Shown: positions 18,180 to 28,140, counted from the stretch's first letter. The stretch is 64,000 nucleotides of DNA from an uncultured Prevotellaceae bacterium (GCA_902767775.1 CACXIP010000020.1:1-64000), one strand, 5' to 3'. A program made the numbers and translations. Notes: generated by a model from the letters alone, not told the origin.

Positions 18180-19719
18180 ACAACTTCACTTTTACGGCTA
18201 CTCCGTCGCTCTCATTGCTCATGCGGTCGAGGGCAGTGACAACGTAAGTCACTTTGGTCTTGCCATCCTTGTATGGCAGGCGGTAAAAGTTTTTGGTGGT
18301 CATGGAGACGATTTTCGACACATCTGCCAAGTTGACCTTCTCGTCGGCCTCGAACTTATATACGACAAACTTCACCGCCTTGTCCTTCCATCCGCTGCCT
18401 TTTGGCTCCGTCCAGAAGAGCATGGGGCCATCGTCTGTCTTCACCATCTTCACCTTTCTTGGTTTCTTGGGTGACTTGTTGTCGATAAACGGCATGGTGG
18501 GCTGCAGAGCCCTGTAGCGCCAGTAGTTGTTTCTCAGGTTGGTGCCATAGTTGCCCACATTGTCGACGGCAGCCTTGGCATACCACAACACGGTTCCGCT
18601 GACATTAGGCATCTGCCTGTGGAGTCTGAATTTGGCTGCCATCTGGTTGATATTGGGATTGTTGAGGTCGTTGTATTTCGCCGTTCTCTCAATATCCTCT
18701 CCGATAAATAGTGGCCTTTTGGAAGAATAATTGTTCCACCATTTGATGAGCGTCTGGTAATCTGCCGCCTTGTTTCCAATTTCCCAATATATCTGAGGAA
18801 CGCAATAGTCCACCCATCCGTTGTTGACCCACAGCAGCACATCGGCATAAAGGTCATCGTAGTTCTGCGTACCATTGGTGGCACTTCCCACATTGGGGTC
18901 GCTTGCCTTGTTACGGTAGATGCCGAATGGAGACACGCCAAACTTCACCCATGGCTTGCGGTCATGGATGGTCTTGTAGAGCTGCTTGATGAAAATGTTG
19001 ACATTGTCTCTCCTCCAGTCGCCCTTGTTGGAAAATCCCTTGTTGTTGCCTGCAAACTGTCTGTCATCATCAATGGCAAGTCCTGGCACCGGATAGGGGT
19101 AGAAATAGTCGTCGATATGCAGTCCGTCGATATCATACCTTGCCACGATGTCGTCGACCACCCTGCAGATATAGTCTCTTGTCTCCGGAATGCCCGGATT
19201 GAGCAGATAGAGTCCGTCGTATTCAAAGATGAGGTCTCTCCTTTTTGCGGCGATATGGTTGGATGCCAACTCGTTGGTGGTCTTTGTCTTCGCACGATAG
19301 GGATTGATCCACGCATGTAGTTCCATCCCTCTTTTGTGGCATTCATCAATCATCCACTGCAGCGGGTCCCAATAAGGACTGGGTGCAAGTCCCTGTTGTC
19401 CTGTGAGAAAACGGCTCCAAGGCTCAATGTTGCTTTTGTAGAGCGCGTCACACTCCGGCCTTACCTGGAAGATAATGGCATTGACACCATCTTTCCACAG
19501 TTCATCGAGTTGATAGGAAAGCGTCTTCTGCATCTGCTGCGTTGACATTCCTATAAACTGTCCGTTGACCGCCTGTATCCATGCGCCGCGGAACTCCCTT
19601 TTCTGTGGTGACGACGTGGCTTCCACCGTTTCTACACTGCCGCATCCCGTCAGCATGGCGGAGATGACCGCCACGGCACACATTGCCGTTACAAAAAACA
19701 ATTTTGATTTCATTGGCAT
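18178..19719 (-). CDS. GHL10-type glycoside hydrolase lipoprotein
   Basis: A 513-aa lipoprotein: basic start, hydrophobic segment and lipobox LTGC (Cys near residue 26). The TIM-barrel domain starts at REFRGAWIQAVNGQF and contains DECHKRGMELHAWINPYRAK, YDIDGLHIDDYFYPYP and WVKFGVSPFGIYRN. A C-terminal fibronectin-like region ends with YVVTALDRMSNESDG. It is a paralogue of the enzyme at 13077-14741, but membrane-anchored. The DDYFYP motif is the usual GHL10 form. Met1 or Met3 (19713) could be the start. The substrate is probably a cell-wall or surface glycan (inference). Confidence 0.87.
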   Translation of the reverse strand: MPMKSKLFFVTAMCAVAVISAMLTGCGSVETVEATSSPQKREFRGAWIQAVNGQFIGMSTQQMQKTLSYQLDELWKDGVNAIIFQVRPECDALYKSNIEPWSRFLTGQQGLAPSPYWDPLQWMIDECHKRGMELHAWINPYRAKTKTTNELASNHIAAKRRDLIFEYDGLYLLNPGIPETRDYICRVVDDIVARYDIDGLHIDDYFYPYPVPGLAIDDDRQFAGNNKGFSNKGDWRRDNVNIFIKQLYKTIHDRKPWVKFGVSPFGIYRNKASDPNVGSATNGTQNYDDLYADVLLWVNNGWVDYCVPQIYWEIGNKAADYQTLIKWWNNYSSKRPLFIGEDIERTAKYNDLNNPNINQMAAKFRLHRQMPNVSGTVLWYAKAAVDNVGNYGTNLRNNYWRYRALQPTMPFIDNKSPKKPRKVKMVKTDDGPMLFWTEPKGSGWKDKAVKFVVYKFEADEKVNLADVSKIVSMTTKNFYRLPYKDGKTKVTYVVTALDRMSNESDGVAVKVKL

Positions 19720-19740
19720 CCGTTGTTGATTTTACGAAAA

Positions 19741-19774
19741 AGAGGGTTTCCTGTTTGGGGAAGCCCTCTTTTTC
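19741..19774. terminator. Terminator between ppiD-like gene and glycosidase
   Basis: AGAGGGTTTCC pairs with GGGAAGCCCTCT, with T-runs on both strands. It lies just past the stop of the minus-strand PPIase gene. Confidence 0.7.
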
Positions 19775-19794
19775 TACATTTCATCTATTATTTT

Positions 19795-21939
19795 TTAGAA
19801 GAAGAGGTATCTGTTGTCCTTCACATCAGCATTGAGGTAGAGTTCCTGGAAAGCAGTACGTGAGAGGCTTTGCATATTGTTCTGCATAGCTTTCTGTGCA
19901 TACTCTTTTTCATCATACTTACCCTCAATGGTGCGCCTGTCGTTGACTTTGAATACATAGACTGCACCGTAGCCCTTGACAGGATGAGAGGAGAACTGTC
20001 CTTTCTCTGTGGCTGCGACAGCACCGCTGAGAGCCGGTTCCTGTGACTGCACTGCACCTACGAATGCGGGAGCAGAGAAGGTAATCTGATTGATGGAATC
20101 AGTCTTGGCACCCTGCTTGACAGCGTCGGCAATGCTCTTCACGCCATTGAGTTTGGCGATGATTTTCTCAGCCTTCTTGTCGCGCAGCACTTCCTGCTGG
20201 AGGTATGTCTTCACATCCTCATTATCCATAGCCATATATCCCTTGGGATTGATGTCGGTAAGAGCCATCACCAGAATCTCGTCACGGTTCTGTCCCACGG
20301 TCATCACCTCAGAGATATCTCCCTTCTTTGCCTCGAACACCCACTTCAGGGCATCCCTTGAGTTGCCGATTCCAGAAAGCTGTCCTTGTGAGGTAAGCAC
20401 ATTCTTGTTTTCCTGAATCTGGTATCCAGCCTTCACAGCATCCTTCTCCATAGCCTCGATGGTCTGGTGTCCGGCGACGAACTGCTTGAACTTGTCGCTG
20501 ATGGCGTGTGAAGTCTCGTCGGAGAAAGTGATATCGCGCTTGATGACAGCAACGTCATACTTCTGCACCATAGCCCTTCTGTCGGTCACCTGAATGACGA
20601 GAGCGCCCTGTGCCATCGGGATGCTCTTGACCTCATTGAGCCCCATCGTGTTGATTTCGTTGAAAGCAGTTTGGTTGTCCTTGGTCATGTTGTTGGCCCT
20701 CTCATACTGAGCGGTAGTCACCCAAGTCTTCTCACCGGTCTGCTGGTATTTCTTGGCAATAGCCTCAAAGTCGCCTCCAGCCTTGATGGCGTTGATCACG
20801 CTGTCGGCCTTGGTCTGTGTCTCGGCATTTGTCTTGCCTACGACGCTGATGACACGATACTCGACAGAGTCGGGCAGCATATTCTTGCTGATGAGCTTGA
20901 TGACATTGTAGGTATTGTCGCTCTTGCTCTCAATAGGTCCAGCCACTGCACCAGCAGCCATGGAGTCGATTTTGCTGGCGATATCCGGTGAGAAAGCATT
21001 CCTTGTGACAGGAACTCCGAGATAAGCAACATTTGAGCGGCTCTCACGAACAACCTTCTCTGGGCTCTCGCCTTCTCTGAGTTGATTGGCGCTCTTCTCC
21101 ATTGCCTTGAAGAGGTTGGTGCGGTCGGCCTGTGAAGCCTCCTTCTTGACAATAATATACTTGATGCCCCTGATTTCCTCAGGAATCTTGAACATTTCCT
21201 TCTTCTCGTTGTATTTGGCCTTGAGGTCGCTTTCTTCCACCTGGACATCCTTGTCGTTGATGGTTTTGTAGTCGATGTAAGCCAGTTCGACATCACTCTC
21301 CTGCTTTTCAGCGTCGAAGAGGAACTTGGCCTCTATGGGATTGGAGAGGACAGAAGTGGAGAGAAGTGCCTGATACTTCTGAGCGAGGAGCTGCTGACGC
21401 AGTTGCTTCACCTTGAATGCAAGGAACTTATACACTTTGTCGAAATACTCAGCAGCCTCGGGGGATGCGTTTCTCTGGGTCTTGTAGTTGTTGATGAACT
21501 CATTGTAGAGGTTCATATCGAAACGCCCAGTCTGCTGGTTGACGAATCCAGTCACGTTGGCAATCTCCATGAGCACCTGGTTGGTACCCTGTGTCATGAC
21601 ATTCTTCACCTCTTCCGTTGTCACGGCGAGTCCGAGTTGCTCAGCTTCGTTCTCGATGATTTTATTCTGCACAAAGCTGTTCCATGCCATTGCCCTGATT
21701 TGGTCTTCATCTGCCTGAGGCGATGCTATTTTCGTGCACTCTACGAATTCATTGAGATAATCCTGGTAATCCTGTACGCCGATTTTCTCACCTAACACTT
21801 CACCGACTCTCGTGCTCCTCATCCTGCCAGTAGTCTCGCAGGAGCGGAACATGTCGCCGGCAATAAATCCAAAGAGGCCCAATCCGATAATGATAATCAG
21901 GAAAGTGCCTTTGCTTCTGATTGTACCTAATGCTGCCAT
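19795..21939 (-). CDS. PpiD-like periplasmic peptidyl-prolyl isomerase
   Basis: A 714-aa chaperone/isomerase anchored by one N-terminal helix (FLIIIIGLGLFGFIAGDMF, residues 14-32), with the rest in the periplasm. A SurA/PpiD N-terminal chaperone region (about 40-230) is followed by parvulin-type segments (about 340-460) and a late region with a second degenerate parvulin-like repeat. Family members assist folding of outer-membrane proteins. It lies with the CNNM/CBS, LptC and outer-membrane genes on one strand, an envelope-biogenesis cluster. Confidence 0.85.
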   Translation of the reverse strand: MAALGTIRSKGTFLIIIIGLGLFGFIAGDMFRSCETTGRMRSTRVGEVLGEKIGVQDYQDYLNEFVECTKIASPQADEDQIRAMAWNSFVQNKIIENEAEQLGLAVTTEEVKNVMTQGTNQVLMEIANVTGFVNQQTGRFDMNLYNEFINNYKTQRNASPEAAEYFDKVYKFLAFKVKQLRQQLLAQKYQALLSTSVLSNPIEAKFLFDAEKQESDVELAYIDYKTINDKDVQVEESDLKAKYNEKKEMFKIPEEIRGIKYIIVKKEASQADRTNLFKAMEKSANQLREGESPEKVVRESRSNVAYLGVPVTRNAFSPDIASKIDSMAAGAVAGPIESKSDNTYNVIKLISKNMLPDSVEYRVISVVGKTNAETQTKADSVINAIKAGGDFEAIAKKYQQTGEKTWVTTAQYERANNMTKDNQTAFNEINTMGLNEVKSIPMAQGALVIQVTDRRAMVQKYDVAVIKRDITFSDETSHAISDKFKQFVAGHQTIEAMEKDAVKAGYQIQENKNVLTSQGQLSGIGNSRDALKWVFEAKKGDISEVMTVGQNRDEILVMALTDINPKGYMAMDNEDVKTYLQQEVLRDKKAEKIIAKLNGVKSIADAVKQGAKTDSINQITFSAPAFVGAVQSQEPALSGAVAATEKGQFSSHPVKGYGAVYVFKVNDRRTIEGKYDEKEYAQKAMQNNMQSLSRTAFQELYLNADVKDNRYLFF

Positions 21940-22045
21940 TACTTTTTATTGTTGTTTATATTTGTATTTGTCAATTATTTCCAAAAAAGCGCACAAAGTT
22001 ACTAATAAAAAAGCAAAAGGGCGAATTTTTGCGTTGAAATTTGTT

Positions 22046-23305
22046 TTATTGAGTCACAATTAGTCTGACCAGTTCGATTTTTGTCATTGTATTCTTGATG
22101 ATTTTGAACTGGAAGTGTCCGATATGGACGATTTCGTTGAGTTTGGGGAAACTCTGGTAATCGTGGAGAATGAGTCCTCCGATGGTCATATATTCGTCGC
22201 TTTCCGGAAGTTGCAGCCCGAACATCTCATTGACCTTGTCGATTTCAAGTCTTGCGGAGAGCACGTATTCGTTGTCGCCTACTTTCTTGGCCACATAGTT
22301 GGAGTTGTCGTGCTCGTCCTCTATCTCTCCGAAAATTTCCTCTACGATATCCTCGAGAGAGACGATGCCACTTGTTCCTCCAAACTCATCGACGACCACG
22401 CCGAGGCTCTTTTTCTGCTGCAGGAACATCTGCATCATTTTATGCGCCGACATGGTCTCCGGCACGAACGGCATGGTGCGTATCTCCGTTCTCCAGTCGT
22501 CGGGTTTTCTGAACATCTCCGAGGAGTGGATATATCCGATGATATGGTCGATATCCTCGCGGTAGACGACGATTTTGGAGTGTCCGCTCTCGATGAACTT
22601 TTGGTTGAGTTCGGCAGCGGCGCAGTTTTCGTCCACGGCATCGATTTCCGTTCTTGGCACCATGCAGTCTCTCACTTTAGTATCGCTGAAGTCGAGAGCG
22701 TTTTGGAAGATTTTCACCTCCTCGTTGATGCTTTCCTCGTCGCTCGCATTGTCGATGCTCGACTGCACGAGGTAGTCAAGGTCGACCTTTGAGAACATCT
22801 CATCGTCTTTTACCTTATCCATCTTGACGCCTATGATTCTGAGCAACAACCGTGCCAGCAGAGAGGCGAATTTGGATATGGGCCACAGCACGATATAGCA
22901 CAGGTATGCCGGCACTGCGAAGATGGTGAGCAGTTTGTTGGGGAGGTTTTTGAAGAGTGTCTTCGGCAGGAACTCCCCAGTGAAGAGCACGATGATGGTG
23001 GAGAGTATGGTGTCGGCAGGTACGGTGAATGCAGCCGAGCATCCTTTGAAAATCGTCGCGTCGAACAGTCGTGCGATGAGGATGCCGTATACGACGAGGG
23101 CGATGTTATTGCCCACGAGCATGGTGCTGACGAAGTTGTTGGGGTTTCTGTAGAAGACGGCGATGCACTTTTGCGAGATGCCGTTTTTCTCCCTGTCCAT
23201 CTCAGCCAGCATCCTGTTGCTCGACACGAAGGCAATCTCCATCCCTGAGAAGAAGGCGGAGAACACCATGGTGATGAGAATGCCGATGATGAGAAGCCAG
23301 TCCAT
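22046..23305 (-). CDS. CNNM/CBS/CorC-HlyC membrane protein (GldE-like)
   Basis: A 419-aa protein with the order CNNM transmembrane domain (residues 1-170, beginning MDWLLIIGILITMVFSAFFSGMEIAF), paired CBS domains (VRDCMVPRTEIDAV, and VVDEFGGTSGIVSLEDIVEEIFGEI) and a C-terminal CorC_HlyC domain. Relatives are Mg2+/Co2+ export proteins; in gliding Bacteroidota GldE has this architecture. The gene order PPIase-this-LptC is conserved in the phylum. Transport or envelope role is inference. Confidence 0.87.
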   Translation of the reverse strand: MDWLLIIGILITMVFSAFFSGMEIAFVSSNRMLAEMDREKNGISQKCIAVFYRNPNNFVSTMLVGNNIALVVYGILIARLFDATIFKGCSAAFTVPADTILSTIIVLFTGEFLPKTLFKNLPNKLLTIFAVPAYLCYIVLWPISKFASLLARLLLRIIGVKMDKVKDDEMFSKVDLDYLVQSSIDNASDEESINEEVKIFQNALDFSDTKVRDCMVPRTEIDAVDENCAAAELNQKFIESGHSKIVVYREDIDHIIGYIHSSEMFRKPDDWRTEIRTMPFVPETMSAHKMMQMFLQQKKSLGVVVDEFGGTSGIVSLEDIVEEIFGEIEDEHDNSNYVAKKVGDNEYVLSARLEIDKVNEMFGLQLPESDEYMTIGGLILHDYQSFPKLNEIVHIGHFQFKIIKNTMTKIELVRLIVTQ

Positions 23306-23308
23306 TTG

Positions 23309-23959
23309 TCAGTTGTTTTTTATTCTTCTTGGCTGTTTTGGCTGTCTGCCATGGTGTTTGGCAGAGTCGGCCTGTTGTTTGGTCATATTTTCCTTGGAGT
23401 TGTTCTCGAAGTCTTTTTTGTCGAAATATCCCTTGGTGGTTTTCACCGAATACTTGGTCATCCGCTCGTCGCTTCTGAAACGGTTGCCTTGCAGTTCCTT
23501 ATCCTCGGTGATGAGATGTGAGAACTTGTTGGAATAGAGTTCGTGGGAACGTTCGTCCCAGTAGAGTTCCTCGCTGCTGAATCTCAGTCCGTTTTTGGTG
23601 AGAATCCTAACCCTTCCATGCAGTTCCCAGAGTTTCTGGATGTCATAATAGTATGCCGTGTCGCACTGGATGTAGGACTGGATATGCATGGCAAGGTCGA
23701 ACTGTTCGAGGAACAGACCTTTTTCAAATACCCACCTTGATGGATTCCTGTTGGGGTTCACCTCCCATTGCTCTGTGACAATGCGGTATTTGATGATTCC
23801 CGAGTCAGAGATGAGGGTGTTGACGCCATACGACATCATCACGGGCACGGAGTCTTGCGGGTAGATGGCATTTGCAATATGCTCATGTTCCTCGCTGCAC
23901 GCCATGTTGGCAGCGAGGAGCGTGACAGCAAAGAGCATAAGAAGGAGTCTGCGCATCAT
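23309..23959 (-). CDS. lptC: LPS export periplasmic protein LptC
   Basis: Bacteroidota-type LptC, 216 aa, with a signal peptide and lipobox LAANMAC (Cys21). The beta-jellyroll LptC core includes GVNTLISDSGIIKYRI, WVFEKGLFLEQFD and HGRVRILTKNGLRFSSEELYWDERSHELYSN. A basic, Gln/Lys-rich tail ends the protein. It carries LPS across the periplasm between LptB2FG and LptD. The stop lies three bases before the GldE-like start, so the two are one transcription unit. Confidence 0.87.
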   Translation of the reverse strand: MMRRLLLMLFAVTLLAANMACSEEHEHIANAIYPQDSVPVMMSYGVNTLISDSGIIKYRIVTEQWEVNPNRNPSRWVFEKGLFLEQFDLAMHIQSYIQCDTAYYYDIQKLWELHGRVRILTKNGLRFSSEELYWDERSHELYSNKFSHLITEDKELQGNRFRSDERMTKYSVKTTKGYFDKKDFENNSKENMTKQQADSAKHHGRQPKQPRRIKNN

Positions 23960-23973
23960 CCCTTGAGCTGAAA

Positions 23974-25275
23974 TCAGTCAACCTTCCATTTCATGAACCA
24001 CCTCTCATTGAAGGTGATGCCAATGTTGATGCGGAAAATATTCTCTTTCAGCAAGCTGCCGGCATCCATCCTTACCCACTGTCCGCTTACGTTGAGGATG
24101 GAGCGGTTGTTCCATATATTCATCAGCGGTATGCCGAATCCTGCGCTTACAGCATATTCCTTGGGACCGTCTTGACCATTTATAATTAAATAAGGTGTGG
24201 TGTACGACACTCCCGCTCTAAATCTCAGTCTGTCGAGGAATCGGCGTGACTCCTGATTGGCACAATACTCTCCTCCGATGGTGAATTTCTGTCTGTCCTT
24301 GAAGCAATCGTCTCTCAACACATAGGAAGGTTTCCCATTGACGACTTGATATTCAGGGAAAGGCTCCTTGCCCCATTTCTGCAGTTGGTAGTCGGCTCCC
24401 ACCCTGAGCTTCCCATTGAGGTTGAGCATCACACCCCCACTGAGCACGGTAGGCATACTAAGGCCGTTCTCCACCTTATAGGTGGCAGTGTCGGAAACAG
24501 CTGTCTGGGAGTTGGTGGATATGACCTTACACTCTGGATTGGTTCCGAGTTTGTGTCCGAGTCCGTAGGTGAATCCCAGGGTTAGGCTTGACTTCTTGGA
24601 AAAAGGAATATTCACCTGTGCGCCCATGTCCAACTTATAGTTGTTGACATTGGCGGTGTAGTATTTCGACAGTGTGTTGACGTATGCATCGCTGTAGCTG
24701 TTGACAATCGACCTTTGGTAGTCGCCCCAGAGGTATGAGCCATTGACACCGAGGGAGAATCCCTTGAAGATTTCCCATCCCATGCCAAGGTATGCCTGGT
24801 GAAGTCCACCAGTTCCCGAATAGGTATTGGTGTAAATGGTGTTGTCGACATCCCCTACCTTATTTTCGCTATAAAAAGCGTAGCCTACGCTGGAGTAAGG
24901 CATGACACCGAAACTGACGCCTAAATGCTTGAATGCCCTGAATCCAGCCACGACATACTCGAAGTTGGCGTTTCTGGCATTTTTCTTGATGCCGTTTTCC
25001 TCAAAATGGGTTAATTGTCCCGACATTCCCACATCGAAGATGAACGTCAGTGAGTCGATGGAGGAATATGAGGCAGGATTGGAAAAGTTAACCTGTGTGC
25101 CATTGCGGTAGCCCTGTCCGAGTCCGCCCATACCTTTGTTGAATCCGTTGGCTTGGTCGGCCAACGAACCGAGTCCATACTGGCTGTAAGGTGAGTTAGT
25201 ACCGTTTTGTGCGGCTACATTTCCAGAGAAGGCCACGAGAGTGGCAACTGCGAAGAGTTTTAATTTCGAAATCAT
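23974..25275 (-). CDS. Outer-membrane beta-barrel protein
   Basis: A 433-aa secreted protein starting at the ATG at 25275 (MISKLKLFAVATLVAFSGNVAAQ, signal peptide); the longer frame would begin with TTG. GTNSPYSQYGLGSL, an N-terminal signature of a conserved Bacteroidota outer-membrane family, precedes alternating beta-strand sequence, and the chain ends RINIGITFNERWFMKWKVD. It lies 14 bases upstream of lptC, an arrangement common in the phylum. The barrel is clear, the function is not. Confidence 0.77.
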   Translation of the reverse strand: MISKLKLFAVATLVAFSGNVAAQNGTNSPYSQYGLGSLADQANGFNKGMGGLGQGYRNGTQVNFSNPASYSSIDSLTFIFDVGMSGQLTHFEENGIKKNARNANFEYVVAGFRAFKHLGVSFGVMPYSSVGYAFYSENKVGDVDNTIYTNTYSGTGGLHQAYLGMGWEIFKGFSLGVNGSYLWGDYQRSIVNSYSDAYVNTLSKYYTANVNNYKLDMGAQVNIPFSKKSSLTLGFTYGLGHKLGTNPECKVISTNSQTAVSDTATYKVENGLSMPTVLSGGVMLNLNGKLRVGADYQLQKWGKEPFPEYQVVNGKPSYVLRDDCFKDRQKFTIGGEYCANQESRRFLDRLRFRAGVSYTTPYLIINGQDGPKEYAVSAGFGIPLMNIWNNRSILNVSGQWVRMDAGSLLKENIFRINIGITFNERWFMKWKVD

Positions 25276-25378
25276 TTTGCAAAGGTGGCACTTTTTTTTC
25301 AAATATGCAAACAGAGGTAGGGTATTGCCGTTAAATATATGAAAAGTTTAAGATATTTAACGCAACTGTCCCCAAACC

Positions 25379-26611
25379 TCAGTCATAGAAAGTTCCACTA
25401 TTCTTAATGAGGTATTGCTCATGCTCGCTGAATGAATTGTCGGTGGGTTTCCACGACGGGTCGGGCATATACCACCACTGTGACTCAAAGACTTTGCGCA
25501 AGGTAGCATCCTTGAACACATATCCCCTGTGTGCGTAGGGCAGATTGCGGCGGATACGGGCGACGAAGTCTCTTATCTGCTTTTTTGTTCCCTTTCCGGG
25601 ATAATAACCCGAATAATCTCTGTCCATAACCAGCCATCCGCCGAAGGTGTCGCTGCTGTCATAGTAGATGGGCGCTGGTTTGTTGCCCCAATTAACGAGA
25701 TAATCGAGCACCTCGCCAGAGTCGATGTCCATGTCATGCTCGGTACGGTAGTTGTTGCCATGCCATTCGACAGTGCCGTTGCGCAACACCACCTCGGTCA
25801 GCTTGATGTTGTCTTCGGATGCGGTCAGCACCCGTGTCTTCCCCTTTCCTGCTGTCACCCGGAATGACGAGCCTTCGAAAGGTGTGTTTTCGATGACGAA
25901 GTGCTTGGTGCAATTGTCAACCTTGATGCGAAGGGTGAAGTCATCAATCTGATGGTTAGCCCAACGCATGGCTGGTGTCAGCCAATATGGGATGTGGAAT
26001 GCCTGCCCCACTGAATAGGAAATACGGTAGCTGTATGTGTGGCGTACTGTGTTGAGTCCGCGGTTGAAATGAGCATCAAAATAGTAGGCATAGGCAAAGT
26101 CAGCATATTCGTCGGTCTGTTTGTTGTAGAGTCGCTCGCTATTTTCCGCATCATATTTCCAACGTTTGAAATCGACAGGAATCAAGTGCCTCCCCTTCCC
26201 TATCGCTTCTTTCAGCTCTTTGGGATATTCGTCTCCAAATTGCTCGGCAAAAACCACTCCGTTGCTGCAGTTAAGTTTTTTTCCATTCATCACCACGGAA
26301 AAATCCTTGATATGCGGATGAATACCCTTGAGATTGAGTGAGTCACCATCGTTGTAGGGTGCCCTCGCCTCAAAGCCCATCGTCACATCCTTGGGCTCGC
26401 CATTGTTCATGAACTCATACTCCACCTCGACGAAAGCGAAGGGGCCGTCGGTAATGGTAATGGTGAGCAACTCTTTCTTCACTGAGATGTCTGTCTCCTG
26501 CACGGGTTCCAGATGGCTGCCACTGACATAATAGACTCCATCATTGGCATAAGCGGCGAAGAAACCAACCCACAACATCAGCACAAAGGCCATCAATCTG
26601 TTATTCATCAT
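25379..26611 (-). CDS. Secreted YARHG-domain protein
   Basis: A 410-aa exported protein with signal peptide (LMAFVLMLWVGFFAAYA) and a C-terminal YARHG domain (about 345-400: RNLPYAHRGYVFKDATLRKVFESQWWYMPDP), a small module of extracellular bacterial proteins with an unknown ligand. The central part (about 40-330) is beta-rich and has no recognised motif. Its promoter has only a -7-like box (TATCTTTG on the minus strand at 26673-26680). Function unknown. Confidence 0.75.
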   Translation of the reverse strand: MMNNRLMAFVLMLWVGFFAAYANDGVYYVSGSHLEPVQETDISVKKELLTITITDGPFAFVEVEYEFMNNGEPKDVTMGFEARAPYNDGDSLNLKGIHPHIKDFSVVMNGKKLNCSNGVVFAEQFGDEYPKELKEAIGKGRHLIPVDFKRWKYDAENSERLYNKQTDEYADFAYAYYFDAHFNRGLNTVRHTYSYRISYSVGQAFHIPYWLTPAMRWANHQIDDFTLRIKVDNCTKHFVIENTPFEGSSFRVTAGKGKTRVLTASEDNIKLTEVVLRNGTVEWHGNNYRTEHDMDIDSGEVLDYLVNWGNKPAPIYYDSSDTFGGWLVMDRDYSGYYPGKGTKKQIRDFVARIRRNLPYAHRGYVFKDATLRKVFESQWWYMPDPSWKPTDNSFSEHEQYLIKNSGTFYD

Positions 26612-26778
26612 ATCCTATTTAGTTTTATGTTTCGATATATGCAGCAAAAATAAGAATTATTCGACTAATCTGCAAAGATAGCGTACTAAAAATCCCTAAT
26701 TATTGTCCGTTTTTTCTATAAGTTTGGTCAATTTCTCCATTTTTTGATACCAAGGCGGCAGTTTTCTCGTTTAAATGC

Positions 26779-26786
26779 TATCTTTG
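26779..26786 (+). promoter_or_regulatory. -7 box before the secreted protein and msrA
   Basis: TATCTTTG matches TAnnTTTG about 50 bases before the ATG at 26835. No TTTG lies at the expected distance, so it is a partial match. Confidence 0.4.
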
Positions 26787-26834
26787 TAATTGAGGAAATG
26801 TCATTAGGTGTTCAACCTTTAAAAACTTAACAAA

Positions 26835-27353
26835 ATGAAAACAATGTATCAAACTTTATGCATGGTCGCCATGTGCCTTTTCTCATTGGCAGCAAATGCA
26901 CAGGAGGTGACTGTCAAGGAAATGTCCGACATCAAGCCGGGGTCGAAAATCAACTATATCCTGGATTTCTCTGAAGCATCCATCATGGGAATGAACGAGA
27001 AAGATTTCTCCAACTACGAGAGTGACTGGCAAAAGGACAAGCCAACTATCTCGGGACGTTTTCAGAAAGGTGTCAACAACAGACTTGGTGGTGTGCTGAC
27101 CTTCGGATATTACACTGATTCCCCCTATACCATGAAGGTTAAAGTGAAAACGGTCACCGACGTGGGCAACATCTACTGTGATGCCATCATTACAGACAAA
27201 GCGGGAAAGACCCTGTTCAGTGTAAAAAACGTCAACGGCGGAACCGAGCCCCCTATCCTACCCGGTACGAAACTGGCCAAGATGAAGATATGGGCCCAAA
27301 TCACTGGAAGGGCATTAGGTGGCATCATCAAATCGGAGTATTTGGGTCAATAG
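26835..27353 (+). CDS. Secreted hypothetical protein
   Basis: A 172-aa exported protein: signal peptide MKTMYQTLCMVAMCLFSLAANA, then a probably all-beta domain (INYILDFSEASIMGMNEKDF...). No catalytic motif is seen. It is followed after 14 bases by msrA on the same strand and may be co-transcribed with it. Unknown function. Confidence 0.7.
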   Translation: MKTMYQTLCMVAMCLFSLAANAQEVTVKEMSDIKPGSKINYILDFSEASIMGMNEKDFSNYESDWQKDKPTISGRFQKGVNNRLGGVLTFGYYTDSPYTMKVKVKTVTDVGNIYCDAIITDKAGKTLFSVKNVNGGTEPPILPGTKLAKMKIWAQITGRALGGIIKSEYLGQ

Positions 27354-27367
27354 TCCGTGCCCTGAGT

Positions 27368-27937
27368 ATGAAAGAGGCTAAGCAAACAACTGCCGGGCAA
27401 GAGACGGCAACACAGGAAGGCGTCAAGGAAATCTACCTGGCAGGCGGATGTTTCTGGGGAACAGAGCATTACTTCAAGCAAGTGGAGGGTGTGGTAGAGA
27501 CCGAGGTGGGCTACGCCAACGGCATCATAGAGAATCCCACCTACGAAAAGGTATGCACCGACACGACCCGCTTCGCTGAGACTGTCCACGTCAGATACAA
27601 CCCCGAGGTGGTGAGCCTGCGGTTCCTGCTCCAACTCTATTTCAAGGCAATCGACCCTGTGAGCGTCAATCAGCAGGGGCACGACAAGGGTACGCAATAC
27701 CGCACCGGCATCTATTATACCGATGAAGCGGATCTGCCGACCATCAACGAGGTATACGACGAGGAGCAGAAGAAATGCGGACAGCAGTTTGCCGTGGAGA
27801 AAAAGCCATTGGAGAACTTCTATTCAGCTGAGGAATACCATCAGGACTACCTTGACAAGAATCCCTCAGGCTATTGTCATCTGCCCCTGTCACTCTTTGA
27901 GTACGCAAGGAAAGCGAAAGAAAAAGCAAAGGAATAA
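27368..27937 (+). CDS. msrA: Peptide methionine-S-sulfoxide reductase MsrA
   Basis: MsrA, 189 aa, reduces the S-epimer of methionine sulfoxide in oxidized proteins. The active-site motif GGCFWGTEHYF carries the catalytic Cys. GYANG, QGHDKGTQYRTGIYY and AEEYHQDYL are family landmarks. No MsrB domain is fused. The ATG at 27368 lies just past the upstream stop; an earlier in-frame ATG would overlap the previous gene without family similarity. Confidence 0.95.
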   Translation: MKEAKQTTAGQETATQEGVKEIYLAGGCFWGTEHYFKQVEGVVETEVGYANGIIENPTYEKVCTDTTRFAETVHVRYNPEVVSLRFLLQLYFKAIDPVSVNQQGHDKGTQYRTGIYYTDEADLPTINEVYDEEQKKCGQQFAVEKKPLENFYSAEEYHQDYLDKNPSGYCHLPLSLFEYARKAKEKAKE

Positions 27938-28012
27938 GAAACAGGGAACACCGACCAAGAACCAGCAACAAGCACAAAATCTCCGTTGGCCACAAAAAAA
28001 CTGGCTGAAAAT

Positions 28013-28043
28013 TTTGTCATTTCAAAAATAAGCCTTACCTTTG
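28013..28043 (+). promoter_or_regulatory. Promoter of tRNA-Pro
   Basis: TTTG (28013-28016), 19-base spacer, TACCTTTG (28036-28043), twelve bases before the tRNA. Full consensus match. Confidence 0.85.
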
Positions 28044-28055
28044 CAGTCGCAAAAT

Positions 28056-28128
28056 CGGGATTTAGCGCAGTTGGTAGCGCACACGTCTGGGGGGCGCGAG
28101 GTCGCTGGTTCGAGTCCAGTAATCCCGA
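28056..28128 (+). tRNA. tRNA-Pro(GGG)
   Basis: A 73-base cloverleaf starting with C1 as usual for tRNA-Pro: acceptor CGGGATT/AATCCCG with discriminator A, D-arm GCGC...GCGC, anticodon loop CTGGGGG giving anticodon GGG, T-arm GCTGG/CCAGT. The anticodon stem has one A-C mismatch. CCA is not encoded. Plasmid-type genes begin just behind it. Confidence 0.92.
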
Positions 28129-28140
28129 CAAATGCAAGAG